DNA of 64,000 nucleotides. It comes from Bacteroidales bacterium (lineage in GTDB: Bacteria; Bacteroidota; Bacteroidia; Bacteroidales; P3). The notes beneath the pieces are model-generated. The model saw only the letters and a list, made by a program, of their open reading frames with translations, was not told where the DNA came from and ran no database searches. Location of the stretch: NCBI GenBank assembly GCA_017559135.1, contig JAFYSZ010000003.1, forward strand, positions 1-64,000, given 5' to 3'. Positions 8,681 through 17,845 of this stretch are shown here, piece by piece (position 1 is the first letter of the stretch; every line of letters starts with the position of its first letter). The position numbers and the translations under genes are program-made.

Positions 8681-10234
8681 TTATTTATTGGTTAGTTTGA
8701 TAAATGGAATCATAATTTCTTCCATTGAAATGCCGCCGTGTTGAAACGTATTCATATAATATTGCACATAATGATTGTAATTGTTTGGATAAGCAAAGAA
8801 ATCATTTGCACGAGCAAATATATAAGGAGAAGAAATATGAAGTCGAGGTAAGAAAATATCCTCTGGATTCTTTACATCAAAGACTTGCTTAGGATTATAG
8901 TCCATTAGTTTTCCTACTTTATATCTTAAATTAACCGAAGCATCTTTTGTAGAACGTATCTTGACAGGATTGTTAATTTTTACAGAGCCATGATCGGTTG
9001 TAATGTATATATTGACTTTCTTTGTACTCAAAAACTTTATCAAATCTAAGAGAGAGGAGTGTTCAAACCACGTTTTAGTAACACTTCTATAAGAATTTTC
9101 GTCCTCTGCTAACTCTCTAACAAGCATAGACTCGGTTCGAGCGTGCGAAAGCATATCTATAAAGTTGTAAACAACTACATTCAATTTGTTTTGCAAGAGA
9201 TTAGTTAAGTTATCTATCATCTTCTTACCATAAGTTGCATTTAAAACTTTATGATATGAGGTTTTTATATCAAATTTGTTGTTTTTAAGATGTTTTTGCA
9301 AAAAGATATATTCATTTTGGTTCTTTAAGCCTTCTTCATCTTCATCAATCCATAAGTCAGGATAGGTTTTCTTGATGTTAGAGGGCATCATACCTGATAG
9401 AAGTGCATTTCGAGCATACTGAGTCGTTGTTGGAATGATGCTATAATAGATATTTTCTTGTTCAACTCTAAAATACTGTTCAATATGTGTTTGAATAATT
9501 TTCCATTGATCAAATCGGAAATTGTCAATAATTATTAAAAAGTTGGATTTCTCATCTTTATTTAGTTCAGGAAAGAGTTTATTTTTCAAAAGCGTGTGGG
9601 AAAATTCAGGAGAATTTGAATCCCTTTTGCTAATCCAATCAATATAGTTTTGTTGGTAATACTTGGAAAATTGATTGTTTGCTTCTTGCTTTTGTTGCTT
9701 TAAAACTTCAAATATACCTACGTCATTTGATTCTGCAAGGTTAAGTTCCCAATAAACGAGTTTTTTATATAGTTCTATCCATTCTTGCCAATCAAGGTCG
9801 TTATCCATAAGTTTCATTCCTATTTGACGAAATTCTTGCTGATAACTCATAGTTGATTTTTCGCTAACAAGACGTTTTGTGTCTAAATGTTTTTTTAGAG
9901 TTAGCAAAATTTGATTTGGATTTACAGGTTTAATGAGATAGTCCGAAATCTTAGAGCCTATCGCTTGCTCCATTATTTGTTCCTCTTCACTTTTTGTTAT
10001 CATAATAATCGGAAGGGCAGGATAGCGTTCTTTAATGATTGTCAGAACTTCCAAACCGCTTAATCCAGGCATATTTTCATCTAAGAAAACAATGTCAATC
10101 TTCTCTTCTGCAAGAATATCAAGTGCTTCGTTGCCGTCAATCGCAAGAGAAAAACTATAACCCTTTGTTTCAAGAAAAAGAACATAAGGTTTTAATAAAT
10201 CTATTTCGTCATCTACCCAAAGTATCTTAACCAT
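8681..10234 (-). CDS. porX: PorX-type response regulator with PglZ phosphatase domain
   Basis: 517 residues. Residues 1-120 are a receiver domain with acidic pair Asp8/Asp9, phospho-acceptor Asp52 (FLDENMPG), Thr80 and Lys102 (LIKP). The rest is an alkaline-phosphatase-fold PglZ domain with IIIDNFRFDQW near 230 and the metal-ligand motif TTDHGSVKI near 415. In Porphyromonas gingivalis PorX acts with the sensor PorY to control T9SS genes, and family members have a zinc-dependent phosphodiesterase-like site. Several T9SS cargos in this window fit that role. No PorY is seen nearby. Confidence 0.93.
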   Translation of the reverse strand: MVKILWVDDEIDLLKPYVLFLETKGYSFSLAIDGNEALDILAEEKIDIVFLDENMPGLSGLEVLTIIKERYPALPIIMITKSEEEQIMEQAIGSKISDYLIKPVNPNQILLTLKKHLDTKRLVSEKSTMSYQQEFRQIGMKLMDNDLDWQEWIELYKKLVYWELNLAESNDVGIFEVLKQQKQEANNQFSKYYQQNYIDWISKRDSNSPEFSHTLLKNKLFPELNKDEKSNFLIIIDNFRFDQWKIIQTHIEQYFRVEQENIYYSIIPTTTQYARNALLSGMMPSNIKKTYPDLWIDEDEEGLKNQNEYIFLQKHLKNNKFDIKTSYHKVLNATYGKKMIDNLTNLLQNKLNVVVYNFIDMLSHARTESMLVRELAEDENSYRSVTKTWFEHSSLLDLIKFLSTKKVNIYITTDHGSVKINNPVKIRSTKDASVNLRYKVGKLMDYNPKQVFDVKNPEDIFLPRLHISSPYIFARANDFFAYPNNYNHYVQYYMNTFQHGGISMEEIMIPFIKLTNK

Positions 10235-10301
10235 ATCAAAAATATTTCAATATGAGATAAAACGCAATAATGAACTAAAATGGTATAATTTAGTAGTAAA
10301 A

Positions 10302-11222
10302 CTATTTAAGAAAGTCTGTAATCTTTTTTTCGTCAATATTGATTGACTTAAACAAATCTACAACTTTTCCATTCTCAAAAAGCACAATTATAGGCTGACG
10401 TCCGTTAGTTGCAGAAAGGAAAAGCAAAGGCGGAACCTTTGTTGTAGGCAATAAATCGGCTCCTGTTTCTTTGTAAAACACATCTATACTTTCGGCTTTG
10501 CCCCAAAAAATAACAGCAAATTTGTCTTTGTCTAAATTATGTCGCTTAATCATCACGTCAAGCTTTATTGCAGTACGTTTACAATGCTTACAACCAGTAG
10601 AATACAAGCAAAGAACTTTCTTCCCCTCAGAAACATTCAATTCTTGCACTTGATCTAATGCAATAAGTTTTTCAAAACTCTCCATATTTAGTTGAGCCTG
10701 CTTGCCATAAAGCGAATTAACAATCACATCTGGCGGACGCACAATGTAAGATGTTGCAAGAGGTGCTAAAAAACAAAGAGAAAGAATAAGTTTTGAATAT
10801 TTTATTTTCCAACCCCTATCAAAAAACAAAGCAACACAAAGCAAAAGAAGAATAACATTTTTGATTATCGTTTGCGAATCAGACAAAATCAATACTTCTC
10901 CAAAGCAATGACAATTTTCTGCATCGACTTGAAAAAGCAAAGGCTTCAATAAAATATAGATAGTAAAGATTGAAAGCGAGCCAACCGCAAGCCAGCGTGA
11001 TAATTTAGGATAAACGCCTATGCAAAGCATCAATCCTAAACACGCCTCACAGGAAATCAAAAATCTTGTAAAGAAATTTGTGAAATTCCAAGAAAATAGT
11101 TCGTGCTCAAAGACAAACATATCAAAGGCTTCTATCGAAATATATTTCGTAACCGCAGAAGCAACAAAAACAAGTCCAATCAAAATTCTGATTGAAGTAA
11201 GCAATATTTTCTTGAAATCCAT
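10302..11222 (-). CDS. MauE/DoxX-like membrane protein fused to a thioredoxin-like domain
   Basis: 306 residues from the chosen start MDFKKILLTS; a start 24 bases further upstream would overlap the preceding gene. Residues about 1-150 form four or five membrane helices of the DoxX/MauE type, with a CHCFG pair in the second half. After a further membrane segment, the C-terminal part has LCLYSTGCKHCKRT, a thioredoxin-like CxxC, facing the periplasm if the helices are placed conventionally. MauE-like proteins pass electrons for disulphide chemistry. The two Cys-rich mini-lipoproteins directly upstream are attractive substrates, by inference only. Confidence 0.78.
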   Translation of the reverse strand: MDFKKILLTSIRILIGLVFVASAVTKYISIEAFDMFVFEHELFSWNFTNFFTRFLISCEACLGLMLCIGVYPKLSRWLAVGSLSIFTIYILLKPLLFQVDAENCHCFGEVLILSDSQTIIKNVILLLLCVALFFDRGWKIKYSKLILSLCFLAPLATSYIVRPPDVIVNSLYGKQAQLNMESFEKLIALDQVQELNVSEGKKVLCLYSTGCKHCKRTAIKLDVMIKRHNLDKDKFAVIFWGKAESIDVFYKETGADLLPTTKVPPLLFLSATNGRQPIIVLFENGKVVDLFKSINIDEKKITDFLK

Positions 11223-11230
11223 AAAACTAA

Positions 11231-11431
11231 TTATTGTTCTTCGCAAATCATAGGTGCAGCACCTGTTTCTGCTTTCATCATATCAAAAGCGACATCAGAA
11301 CAACTGCCGGCCCAGTCATAATAATAGTATTGTTCAATTCCATCAGTGCAAACGCAATCCACAGTCTCACTACAAGAAGTCATAACTCCACAAGAAATTG
11401 CTAATGCTACAATTAAAAATATTTTTTTCAT
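11231..11431 (-). CDS. Small cysteine-rich lipoprotein
   Basis: 66 residues. Signal with lipobox MTSC (Cys20), then a mature part of about 46 residues with four more cysteines (DCVCTDG, GSCSD, MICEEQ) and a YYYYDW aromatic run. It resembles the next gene upstream (lipobox, then CxC, then two spaced Cys), so both belong to one mini-lipoprotein family. It ends 8 bp before the MauE/DoxX-thioredoxin gene. No named family recognised. Confidence 0.7.
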   Translation of the reverse strand: MKKIFLIVALAISCGVMTSCSETVDCVCTDGIEQYYYYDWAGSCSDVAFDMMKAETGAAPMICEEQ

Positions 11432-11455
11432 AATCTCAATTTATTAAGCCCAAAA

Positions 11456-11488
11456 AAAGGAATACCCAATAAGGGCATTCCTTTAAAT
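11456..11488 (-). terminator. Hairpin terminator between the two mini-lipoprotein genes
   Basis: AAAGGAATGCCC and GGGTATTCCTTT pair with one mismatch around a short loop, followed leftward by a T-run. It should end or attenuate transcription from the upstream mini-lipoprotein gene, making that gene mostly monocistronic. Confidence 0.7.
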
Positions 11489-11504
11489 TTCTTTTAAATC
11501 TGGA

Positions 11505-11759
11505 TTAGCGTTCTACGCAACTTAAAGTTAAATTACCTGCATCTCCATTTTCATCAAGCCATGCTCCTTGTAATTCTTCTGATAAGTCAGTCCAAGTAGC
11601 TTCATCGCAAGTTCCTTCAAACTCTACAATAGTTGCTGCTTCTTCTGTGAATAATGGTTGATCTACCATGTCTCCTGAAACTGTACAATCACAATCAGAA
11701 ACTGTGTTACAAGCTGCGAAAGCTAAGAAAGCTCCCATTAAAACTAATACTTTTTTCAT
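11505..11759 (-). CDS. Small cysteine-containing acidic lipoprotein
   Basis: 84 residues. MKKVLVLMGAFLAFAAC is a standard lipoprotein signal (Cys17). The mature part has a CDCT motif, two further Cys (GTCDEA, LSCVER) and many Asp/Glu. It shares signal-CxC-C-C architecture with the 66-residue gene just downstream. It has its own perfect promoter (11883-11853), an unusually long leader of about 85 nt and its own terminator, which suggests high, independent expression. Function unknown. Confidence 0.75.
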   Translation of the reverse strand: MKKVLVLMGAFLAFAACNTVSDCDCTVSGDMVDQPLFTEEAATIVEFEGTCDEATWTDLSEELQGAWLDENGDAGNLTLSCVER

Positions 11760-11852
11760 AGCGCAATTAAATTTATTTATTATTAAAATGTCTTACTCTT
11801 TTTAATTAGGATTTTCAGTTCCTCCTTAATAAGGTTTTATTCCTTAGTATTG

Positions 11853-11883
11853 CAAAATTAAAAAAAGAAATTTACTCGGCAAA
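11853..11883 (-). promoter_or_regulatory. Promoter of the 84-residue lipoprotein gene
   Basis: Leftward TTTG (11883-11880), 19-base spacer, TAATTTTG (11860-11853). Predicted start near 11846. The leader contains AAGGAGG about 55 bases upstream of the ATG, too far to be its ribosome site. Confidence 0.75.
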
Positions 11884-11890
11884 ATTTTTT

Positions 11891-11958
11891 CTATGATTTT
11901 TTAAAATATTTCTATGATTTATTTTATTTTTTCTATGAATTATTTAAATATTTCTATG
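11891..11958. repeat. 21-bp phased CWWWG array B (4 units)
   Basis: CTATG starts at 11891, 11912, 11933 and 11954, each followed by A and separated by A/T-only spacers. It sits between the stop codon of the barrel gene and the promoter of the mini-lipoprotein. Confidence 0.9.
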
Positions 11959-11960
11959 AA

Positions 11961-12578
11961 TTAAAAATGGTACATCAAAGAAAAATTTAAATAATTATGA
12001 TATTGAGCATTACTTATTTTCACATCATAGTTGAAGATCTCATATTTTCCAGGACGAATGCTTATTATCGAATAATTATATGAGGCATTTACAGAAAATT
12101 TCTTTGATAATTGATAATTAACTCCTCCTGATACTAATAGGTTTATTGGTCTGAATGATTTTTCTTCTATAATTTCGTAGCCTCCTGCTGTAATTTCTTT
12201 ATTATAAATCAATACAGAAGGTATCAAACCTGCTTTTAGACTAATTTTATTTGATAATCTATATCCTGCATACAAGCCCCAATCAATATAATTAGTCGTT
12301 AATTCCACTTGATCAAAGTTTACGTTTTTTGAACTTGCGACACGACTTCCTTTCATCGTAAAAGACAAATCTGTAAAGAAGAAAATCTTTTCATTTATGT
12401 CTCTTTCTACAAATGCCCCGCCTGTTAGCCCAAGTTTATTGTAGCCTGTGATTCCGTCTCCATCAACTTGCGAAGGTACAATTCCAAATTGCAATCCTGC
12501 ACGAAAGTCCTGTGCTTTTATTCCAACAGGAAATGCCAAGACAATCAAAAGAAAAATATAAATTACTTGCTTTTTCAT
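11961..12578 (-). CDS. Outer-membrane beta-barrel protein (PorT/OMP_b-brl_2 family)
   Basis: 205 residues. Signal peptide ends PVGIKAQ. The mature part opens DFRAGLQFGIVPSQVDGDG and continues in alternating hydrophobic strands, ending SLMYHF with a terminal Phe, the usual BAM-recognised last residue. It fits the eight-stranded PorT-like family common in Bacteroidota. It ends a tight leftward run (sufB, GT9, mazG, hydrolase, barrel; gaps of 5 bp or less). Its specific role cannot be told from sequence. Confidence 0.82.
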   Translation of the reverse strand: MKKQVIYIFLLIVLAFPVGIKAQDFRAGLQFGIVPSQVDGDGITGYNKLGLTGGAFVERDINEKIFFFTDLSFTMKGSRVASSKNVNFDQVELTTNYIDWGLYAGYRLSNKISLKAGLIPSVLIYNKEITAGGYEIIEEKSFRPINLLVSGGVNYQLSKKFSVNASYNYSIISIRPGKYEIFNYDVKISNAQYHNYLNFSLMYHF

Positions 12579-12583
12579 AGTTT

Positions 12584-13219
12584 TTATAATAAGAATGGAT
12601 TATGTGTTCTTTCGTAATCTACTGTGGAATAAGGTCCGTGGCCTGGATATACTTTGGTTTCTTCGGGTAGAGTGAGTATTTTTTCTTTTATGTTAGAGAG
12701 TAACTGATCTAAATCACCTGTTGGCAGGTCTGTTCTGCCAATTGATTGTGCAAAAAGTGCATCTCCTGTGATTACGTATTTCTCTTCTGCATTGTAATAG
12801 CTCAAACTTCCAATGCAATGACCTGCTGTGTCAAGGCATTCTATCTTGCTATTACCAAATTCTATTACATCTCCTGGAATTATAGTCTTTATCTCCACAG
12901 AATTAATATCTCCTAATTCAAATCCCATCATTGCTGCTTGGTTGTTAGCTGTATTGAACATTCCTACTGCGTCTATACTCATTGTGATAGGCAAAGAGAA
13001 TTGTTTGCAAGCAAAAGCCGTTCCGCAAAGATGATCTACGTGAGGGTGAGTAAGCAATATGTGTTTTACTTTTAAGGAGTGTTGGTCTATAAAGTTAATT
13101 ATTTCTCTTTCTTGTAAGGCTCCTTGTGAGCAAACATCAACTAAGACACATTCTTTTGTGTCATCAAATAATATATAACTATTTACTTCAAAGTGATTTT
13201 GTGGTATAATTTCTATCAT
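12584..13219 (-). CDS. MBL-fold metallo-hydrolase, glyoxalase II-like
   Basis: 211 residues, typical for the short hydroxyacylglutathione-hydrolase-like group. Metal ligands are in THPHVDHLCG (HxHxDH), GHCIGSLSYY, the Asp in ITGDALF, and the His in YPGHGP. IGRTDLPTGD is the family's conserved loop. It should hydrolyse a thioester or similar substrate with two metals in the cytoplasm; the substrate is unknown. Lies 4 bp downstream of mazG. Confidence 0.88.
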   Translation of the reverse strand: MIEIIPQNHFEVNSYILFDDTKECVLVDVCSQGALQEREIINFIDQHSLKVKHILLTHPHVDHLCGTAFACKQFSLPITMSIDAVGMFNTANNQAAMMGFELGDINSVEIKTIIPGDVIEFGNSKIECLDTAGHCIGSLSYYNAEEKYVITGDALFAQSIGRTDLPTGDLDQLLSNIKEKILTLPEETKVYPGHGPYSTVDYERTHNPFLL

Positions 13220-13223
13220 CTTT

Positions 13224-14012
13224 TTATTCCTCCATTGTTTTTGCGTTATTCCAAATTATATCCATTTCTTCAAGGCTCATTTCTTGAAGTTTTTTATTTT
13301 TTTCTTGTGCTACTTGTTCTATGTATTGAAATCGTTTTATGAATTTACGATTTGTCTTTTCTAAGGCGTGTTCTGGTTTTATTTTGAGAAAGCGTGCATA
13401 ATTGATTAGTGCAAATAATACGTCTCCAAATTCTTCTTCTATTTTTTCTTGTGAGTTTTGGCTTTCTACTTCTTGTTCTAATTCTTGTAATTCTTCTTTT
13501 ACTTTTTCCCAAACTTGTTCTTTCTTTTCCCAATCAAAGCCTACGCCTGCTGCTTTTTCTTGTAATCTGTATGCTTTAATCAAAGAGTCTAATGCTCGTG
13601 GGACTCCTGAAAATACAGATTCTCTTCCTTCTGTCATTTTGATTTGTTCCCAAGTTTTTTTTACGTCTTCTGCATTTTCTACTTTGACTTCGCCATATAT
13701 ATGTGGGTGTCGTCTTATCAATTTCTCGCATAAGGAGTCTATTACTGCCTTTATGTCAAATTCTCCGCTCTCACTTCCAATTTTTGAATAGAAAACTACG
13801 TGCAAAAGCAAGTCTCCTAATTCTTTTTTTATTTCTTGATTGTCGTTATCTTCAATTGCTTGTGCTAATTCATAGACTTCTTCTATTGTATTAGACTTTA
13901 AACTAAGATTTGTTTGCTTTCTATCCCATGGACACCTCTCTCGAAGTTCGTCCATAATGGTTAGGAGTTTGGAAAAACTTTTTAATGCTTCTTGATGTTT
14001 GTTTTCTTCCAT
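13224..14012 (-). CDS. mazG: Nucleoside triphosphate pyrophosphohydrolase MazG
   Basis: 262 residues, full-length two-domain MazG. Domain 1 has CPWDRKQT, EEVYELAQAI and KKELGDLLLHVVF (the ExxE...ExxD magnesium site). Domain 2 repeats it as KVKEELQELEQEV and EEEFGDVLFALINYAR. It hydrolyses (d)NTPs to monophosphates, cleaning abnormal nucleotides. Located between GT9 and the metallo-hydrolase with 3-4 bp gaps. Confidence 0.95.
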   Translation of the reverse strand: MEENKHQEALKSFSKLLTIMDELRERCPWDRKQTNLSLKSNTIEEVYELAQAIEDNDNQEIKKELGDLLLHVVFYSKIGSESGEFDIKAVIDSLCEKLIRRHPHIYGEVKVENAEDVKKTWEQIKMTEGRESVFSGVPRALDSLIKAYRLQEKAAGVGFDWEKKEQVWEKVKEELQELEQEVESQNSQEKIEEEFGDVLFALINYARFLKIKPEHALEKTNRKFIKRFQYIEQVAQEKNKKLQEMSLEEMDIIWNNAKTMEE

Positions 14013-14015
14013 TTT

Positions 14016-15005
14016 TTATTCCCAATTATTGGCTATTCTTACGATTTCTTCTATGTTTTGAGCGTTCATACATTTGAAATGATTCTTTGGACATTGTTTA
14101 TAGCCCAATTTACTGCACGGACGACACGAAAGATTTTTTACTTCAAAGTTATGAGTTTCTGCTTGTGAGTCTTGACTTCGATAAGGATACATTCCAAAAT
14201 CTATAACGGTGTTTCCCCAAACGCAAATTATGTTTTTGTCTAAAGCAGAAGCAATGTGCATAAGTCCTGTATCGGCGGTAATTACGCCAAGCGAGTTTTT
14301 AATTAAAGCACTGCTTTGATTTATATTGTAAGCTCCACAACCATTGAAAACTTTTACTCCTATTTCTTTTTCAATTTTAAATGCCTTTGCATAATCTGTC
14401 TTGTCTCCTAAAAGAATTATTGGTTTGTCTAATCCTTTGCATATTTGCATCAGAATATTTAAAGGTATTTGTTTTGTAAAATGCTTACTTCCTACTACAA
14501 TTGCGATATATCCATTGTGAAAATCTAATGGCAATGCGTCAGGAGATACAAAATCTTCTTCTTGCAAAAAGAAGTCTAATCCCTTATTATCATTTTTTAC
14601 ACCTAACTTACTTGTTGCTTCAAAATATCTATCAACTATATGGACTTTCGGTAGTTTATTTATTTTAAAGTTTACAAGTAGGTATTTTTTTAGGTTTAAT
14701 TTTGGAAAGGCTTTGCTTTTTACGCCAAGCATTGTCTTGATTTTAAAAGAGCGTAGGTTATTGTGTAAATCTACTATGTAATCAAATTTTATTTTTCTTA
14801 ATTTGGAATATAAATCTGAGTCCTCTAACAAATGTATTTTGTCAATATATTTGTTGTTTTGTAGAAGTGAATAGTTTGACTTTTTGGTTAAATAATGTAT
14901 TTCTACATTCGATAGTTGTTTCTTTAACGCCCTCACGATAGGAGTTGTCAATACTATGTCTCCTATTGATGAAAATCTTATTATTAATAGTTTCTGCCGT
15001 TCCAT
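14016..15005 (-). CDS. Glycosyltransferase family 9 (heptosyltransferase-like)
   Basis: 329 residues. The N-terminal FSSIGDIVLTTPIVRALK and C-terminal ITADTGLMHIASAL...VWGNT are diagnostic for GT9 (ADP-heptose:LPS heptosyltransferase family), which builds the LPS inner core at the inner-membrane face. A Cys-rich segment LSCRPCSKLGYKQCP near 290 is common in Bacteroidota members. Its start overlaps the last base of sufB. Acceptor sugar not predictable. Confidence 0.9.
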   Translation of the reverse strand: MERQKLLIIRFSSIGDIVLTTPIVRALKKQLSNVEIHYLTKKSNYSLLQNNKYIDKIHLLEDSDLYSKLRKIKFDYIVDLHNNLRSFKIKTMLGVKSKAFPKLNLKKYLLVNFKINKLPKVHIVDRYFEATSKLGVKNDNKGLDFFLQEEDFVSPDALPLDFHNGYIAIVVGSKHFTKQIPLNILMQICKGLDKPIILLGDKTDYAKAFKIEKEIGVKVFNGCGAYNINQSSALIKNSLGVITADTGLMHIASALDKNIICVWGNTVIDFGMYPYRSQDSQAETHNFEVKNLSCRPCSKLGYKQCPKNHFKCMNAQNIEEIVRIANNWE

Positions 15006-16450
15006 TATCCTACACTATTATCTAAACTTATTGATAATAATTTTTGTGCTTCGACCGCAAATTCCATAGGTAACTTATTCAATACTTCTTTTGCGTATCC
15101 GTTTACTATAAGTCCTATTGCGCCTTCTTGACTTATGCCTCTTTGACGACAATAGAAGAGTTGGTCTTCTGAAATCTTTGAAGTCGTTGCTTCATGTTCA
15201 ACAATAGAGGATTGATTATCTACTTTTATATAAGGGAAAGTATGTGCACCACAAGTATCTGTTAGCAATAAAGAGTCGCATTGAGAGTAATTTCTTGAAT
15301 TTTCGGCTAATCGATTTACTTTTACTAAACCTCGATAAGAGTTTTGACTTTTTCCACTTGAAATTCCTTTACTTATGATTGTACTTTTGGTATTTCGTCC
15401 TACGTGAACCATCTTTGTGCCTGTGTCGGCTTGTTGGTAATTATTTGTTACAGCCACTGAGTAAAATTCTCCTACGGAATTGTCTCCTAAAAGAACGCAT
15501 GACGGGTATTTCCAAGTGATTGCTGAACCAGTTTCTACTTGTGTCCAAGATAATTTGGAGTTATTTCCTTTACACATACCTCTTTTTGTAACGAAATTAT
15601 AAATTCCTCCTTTCCCGTCTTTATCTCCTGGATACCAATTCTGAACTGTTGAATATTTTACTTCGGCATCTTTCATCACAACAATTTCTACAATAGCGGC
15701 GTGAAGTTGATTTTCATCTCTTTGTGGGGCTGAACAACCTTCCATATAGGAAACATAAGAGCCTTCATCGGCCACAATCAAAGTTCTCTCGAATTGTCCT
15801 GTCCCTCCCGCATTTATTCTGAAATAAGTCGAAAGTTCCATCGGACAATGTACTCCTTTTGGTATATAACAAAAAGAACCATCGGAAAAAACTGCCGAAT
15901 TAAGTGCTGCAAAATAGTTATCGCCAATCGGAACGACACTTGCTAAATATTGTTTCACTAAATCAGGATAGTTTTTTACTGCTTCGCTAAAAGAACAGAA
16001 AATAACTCCTGCTTTACTTAGGGTATCGTGAAAAGTTGTCTTTACAGAAACCGAGTCCATCACTGCATCTACCGCTACACCTGTTAATCTTTTTTGTTCA
16101 TCAAGCGAAATTCCAAGTTTATTAAAGGTATCCAAAAGTTCAGGGTCTACCTCATCAAGACTTGCAAGTTCTTTTTTCTTCTTAGGTGCTGCATAATAAA
16201 TAATATCTTGGTAATTAATTGGCGGAATGTTGAGATGAGCCCAATCAGGTTGCTTCATAGTGATAAATTTTCTGTAAGCTTTTAATCGGAACTCCAAAAG
16301 CCATTCTGGTTCTTGCTTTACCTTAGAGATATGACGAATAATATTTTCGTTTAATCCTTTTTCGATAAATTCAGTCTCTATATCAGTAACAAAACCGTAT
16401 TTATAATCGTTGTTTGTTACATCTTCTATTATATTTTTATCCTTATCCAT
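15005..16450 (-). CDS. sufB: Fe-S cluster assembly scaffold SufB, separated from sufC/sufD
   Basis: 481 residues, full length. Typical blocks include [64 protein letters not shown] and [14 protein letters not shown]. SufB joins SufC and SufD in the SufBC2D complex, which assembles Fe-S clusters from sulphur delivered by SufS. The usual sufC-sufD-sufS neighbours are absent; the downstream genes encode GT9 and MazG. Its promoter lies so close that the mRNA would be nearly leaderless. Confidence 0.95.
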   Translation of the reverse strand: MDKDKNIIEDVTNNDYKYGFVTDIETEFIEKGLNENIIRHISKVKQEPEWLLEFRLKAYRKFITMKQPDWAHLNIPPINYQDIIYYAAPKKKKELASLDEVDPELLDTFNKLGISLDEQKRLTGVAVDAVMDSVSVKTTFHDTLSKAGVIFCSFSEAVKNYPDLVKQYLASVVPIGDNYFAALNSAVFSDGSFCYIPKGVHCPMELSTYFRINAGGTGQFERTLIVADEGSYVSYMEGCSAPQRDENQLHAAIVEIVVMKDAEVKYSTVQNWYPGDKDGKGGIYNFVTKRGMCKGNNSKLSWTQVETGSAITWKYPSCVLLGDNSVGEFYSVAVTNNYQQADTGTKMVHVGRNTKSTIISKGISSGKSQNSYRGLVKVNRLAENSRNYSQCDSLLLTDTCGAHTFPYIKVDNQSSIVEHEATTSKISEDQLFYCRQRGISQEGAIGLIVNGYAKEVLNKLPMEFAVEAQKLLSISLDNSVG

Positions 16451-16454
16451 ATTA

Positions 16455-16485
16455 CAAAAGTACTACTTTTGATTTATTTGACAAA
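16455..16485 (-). promoter_or_regulatory. sufB promoter, interleaved with a divergent -7 box
   Basis: Leftward TTTG (16485-16482), 19-base spacer, TACTTTTG (16462-16455); the predicted start falls within a base or two of the sufB ATG (16450). On the other strand TACTTTTG sits at 16464-16471, a -7 box pointing at the nitroreductase gene. Together they make the near-palindrome CAAAAGTACTACTTTTG. The rightward box lacks a clear -33 element. Confidence 0.75.
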
Positions 16486-16563
16486 ATAAAGAAAACTTTA
16501 TTTCCTAAGAAAATATTTAATAAAGGTAAACGTTTCTTAGAAAACTGCGTAAAAAAGGATATT

Positions 16564-17316
16564 ATGGAACATAAAGGAATAGATACTCTTCTAAACAGAA
16601 GAACGATTAGAAAGTACAGCGAAAAAAAGATAGAGAAAGAAACTCTTGATACTATTTTGCAGGCAGGAGTGAGAGCCTCAAATTGTGGAAATATGCAAAT
16701 ATACAGCATAATAGTTACACAAAATCAAGAAAATAAAGATGCTCTTTGCAAACTTCACTTTAATCAACCTATGGTCAAAGAAGCAGCGGTAGTATTGACT
16801 GTTTGTGCAGATGTAAATCGTTTTCACAAATATTGTGAGCAAAGAAACGCTCCTAAAAGTTATGATAATTTCTTGTGGCTTAATGTTTCAACAATAGATG
16901 CTACTATCTGCACACAAGCAATGGTTAGTGCAGCAGAAGAATTAGGCATAGGTGCATGTTATATTGGCACAGTAAACTATCAAGCCAAAGAAATTGCAGA
17001 ATTATTAAATCTTCCAAAAGGAGTAGTGCCTGTTACAACTATTACATTGGGCTATCCTGCGGAAAATCCTCCTTTAACAGAAAGATTACCTTTGGAGGCT
17101 GTTGTGCATTACGAAGAATACGAAGATTATAACAAAGAAAAAATAGAACAATTCTATGAATCTTTTGAACAATTGCCTCAAATAAAAAAATATATCATAG
17201 AATCAAAACAAGAAAACCTTGCACAAGTTTTCACAAATGTGAGATACACAAAAAAAGATGCTCAATATTTTTCGGAGAAGTATATGAATTTCCTAAAAGA
17301 GCAAGAAATGATTTAA
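16564..17316 (+). CDS. NADPH-dependent nitroreductase-family FMN oxidoreductase
   Basis: 250 residues from MEHKGIDTLLNRRTIRKYS. A start 150 bases upstream is open but would overlap sufB and add an un-nitroreductase-like tail. RRTIRKYSEKKIEKETLDTIL and ASNCGNMQIYS bind FMN; ELGIGACYIG and TITLGYPAENPP are the conserved C-terminal blocks. The family reduces quinones, nitro compounds or flavins in the cytoplasm; substrate unknown. It heads a rightward group with purE and the deaminase fusion. Confidence 0.88.
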   Translation: MEHKGIDTLLNRRTIRKYSEKKIEKETLDTILQAGVRASNCGNMQIYSIIVTQNQENKDALCKLHFNQPMVKEAAVVLTVCADVNRFHKYCEQRNAPKSYDNFLWLNVSTIDATICTQAMVSAAEELGIGACYIGTVNYQAKEIAELLNLPKGVVPVTTITLGYPAENPPLTERLPLEAVVHYEEYEDYNKEKIEQFYESFEQLPQIKKYIIESKQENLAQVFTNVRYTKKDAQYFSEKYMNFLKEQEMI

Positions 17317-17341
17317 TATTTTATAATATCAAGATACTAAA

Positions 17342-17845
17342 ATGAAAGCAAGAGTTAGTATAATAATGGGATCCACTTCGGATTTACCAGTTATGGAAAG
17401 TGCTGCAAAGTTTTTTGATCAAATGGAAATACCTTTTGAAATCAATGCTTTATCTGCACATCGTACACCAAAAGAAGTAGAAGAATTTGCAACCAATGCA
17501 CACAAAAGAGGAATTGAAGTAATTATTGCAGCCGCAGGAATGGCAGCTCACTTACCAGGAGTAATTGCAGCAATGACTCCATTACCTGTTATAGGTGTGC
17601 CAATTAAAGCCTCATTAGAAGGAATGGACGCCGCATTGGCTATGATGCAAATGCCTCCTGGGATTCCTGTTGCAACAGTTGCAATAAATGGAGCATTAAA
17701 TGCAGCGATATTGGCTTTACAAATACTTGCAACGGGAGATGATGAGCTAAAAAAGAAAATGATTGACTACAAAGAAAGTCTAAAAGAAAAAATTGTAAAG
17801 GCAAATAAGGAATTAGATAATTTATCTTACAAATTCAAAGTATGA
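17342..17845 (+). CDS. purE: N5-carboxyaminoimidazole ribonucleotide mutase PurE
   Basis: 167 residues, class I PurE. MGSTSDLPVMESAAKFF and the catalytic-site SAHRTP loop, then AAAGMAAHLPGVIAAMTPLPVIGVP, are all present. It moves the carboxyl of N5-CAIR to C4, giving CAIR in purine synthesis. Its stop overlaps the ATG of the next gene by 4 bases (ATGA), so translation of the two is coupled. Confidence 0.97.
   Translation: MKARVSIIMGSTSDLPVMESAAKFFDQMEIPFEINALSAHRTPKEVEEFATNAHKRGIEVIIAAAGMAAHLPGVIAAMTPLPVIGVPIKASLEGMDAALAMMQMPPGIPVATVAINGALNAAILALQILATGDDELKKKMIDYKESLKEKIVKANKELDNLSYKFKV

Noticed and set aside
13402..13791. 129-residue ORF opposite mazG
   Set aside because: Serine-rich shadow of a well-conserved gene, with no ribosome site and no recognisable domain.
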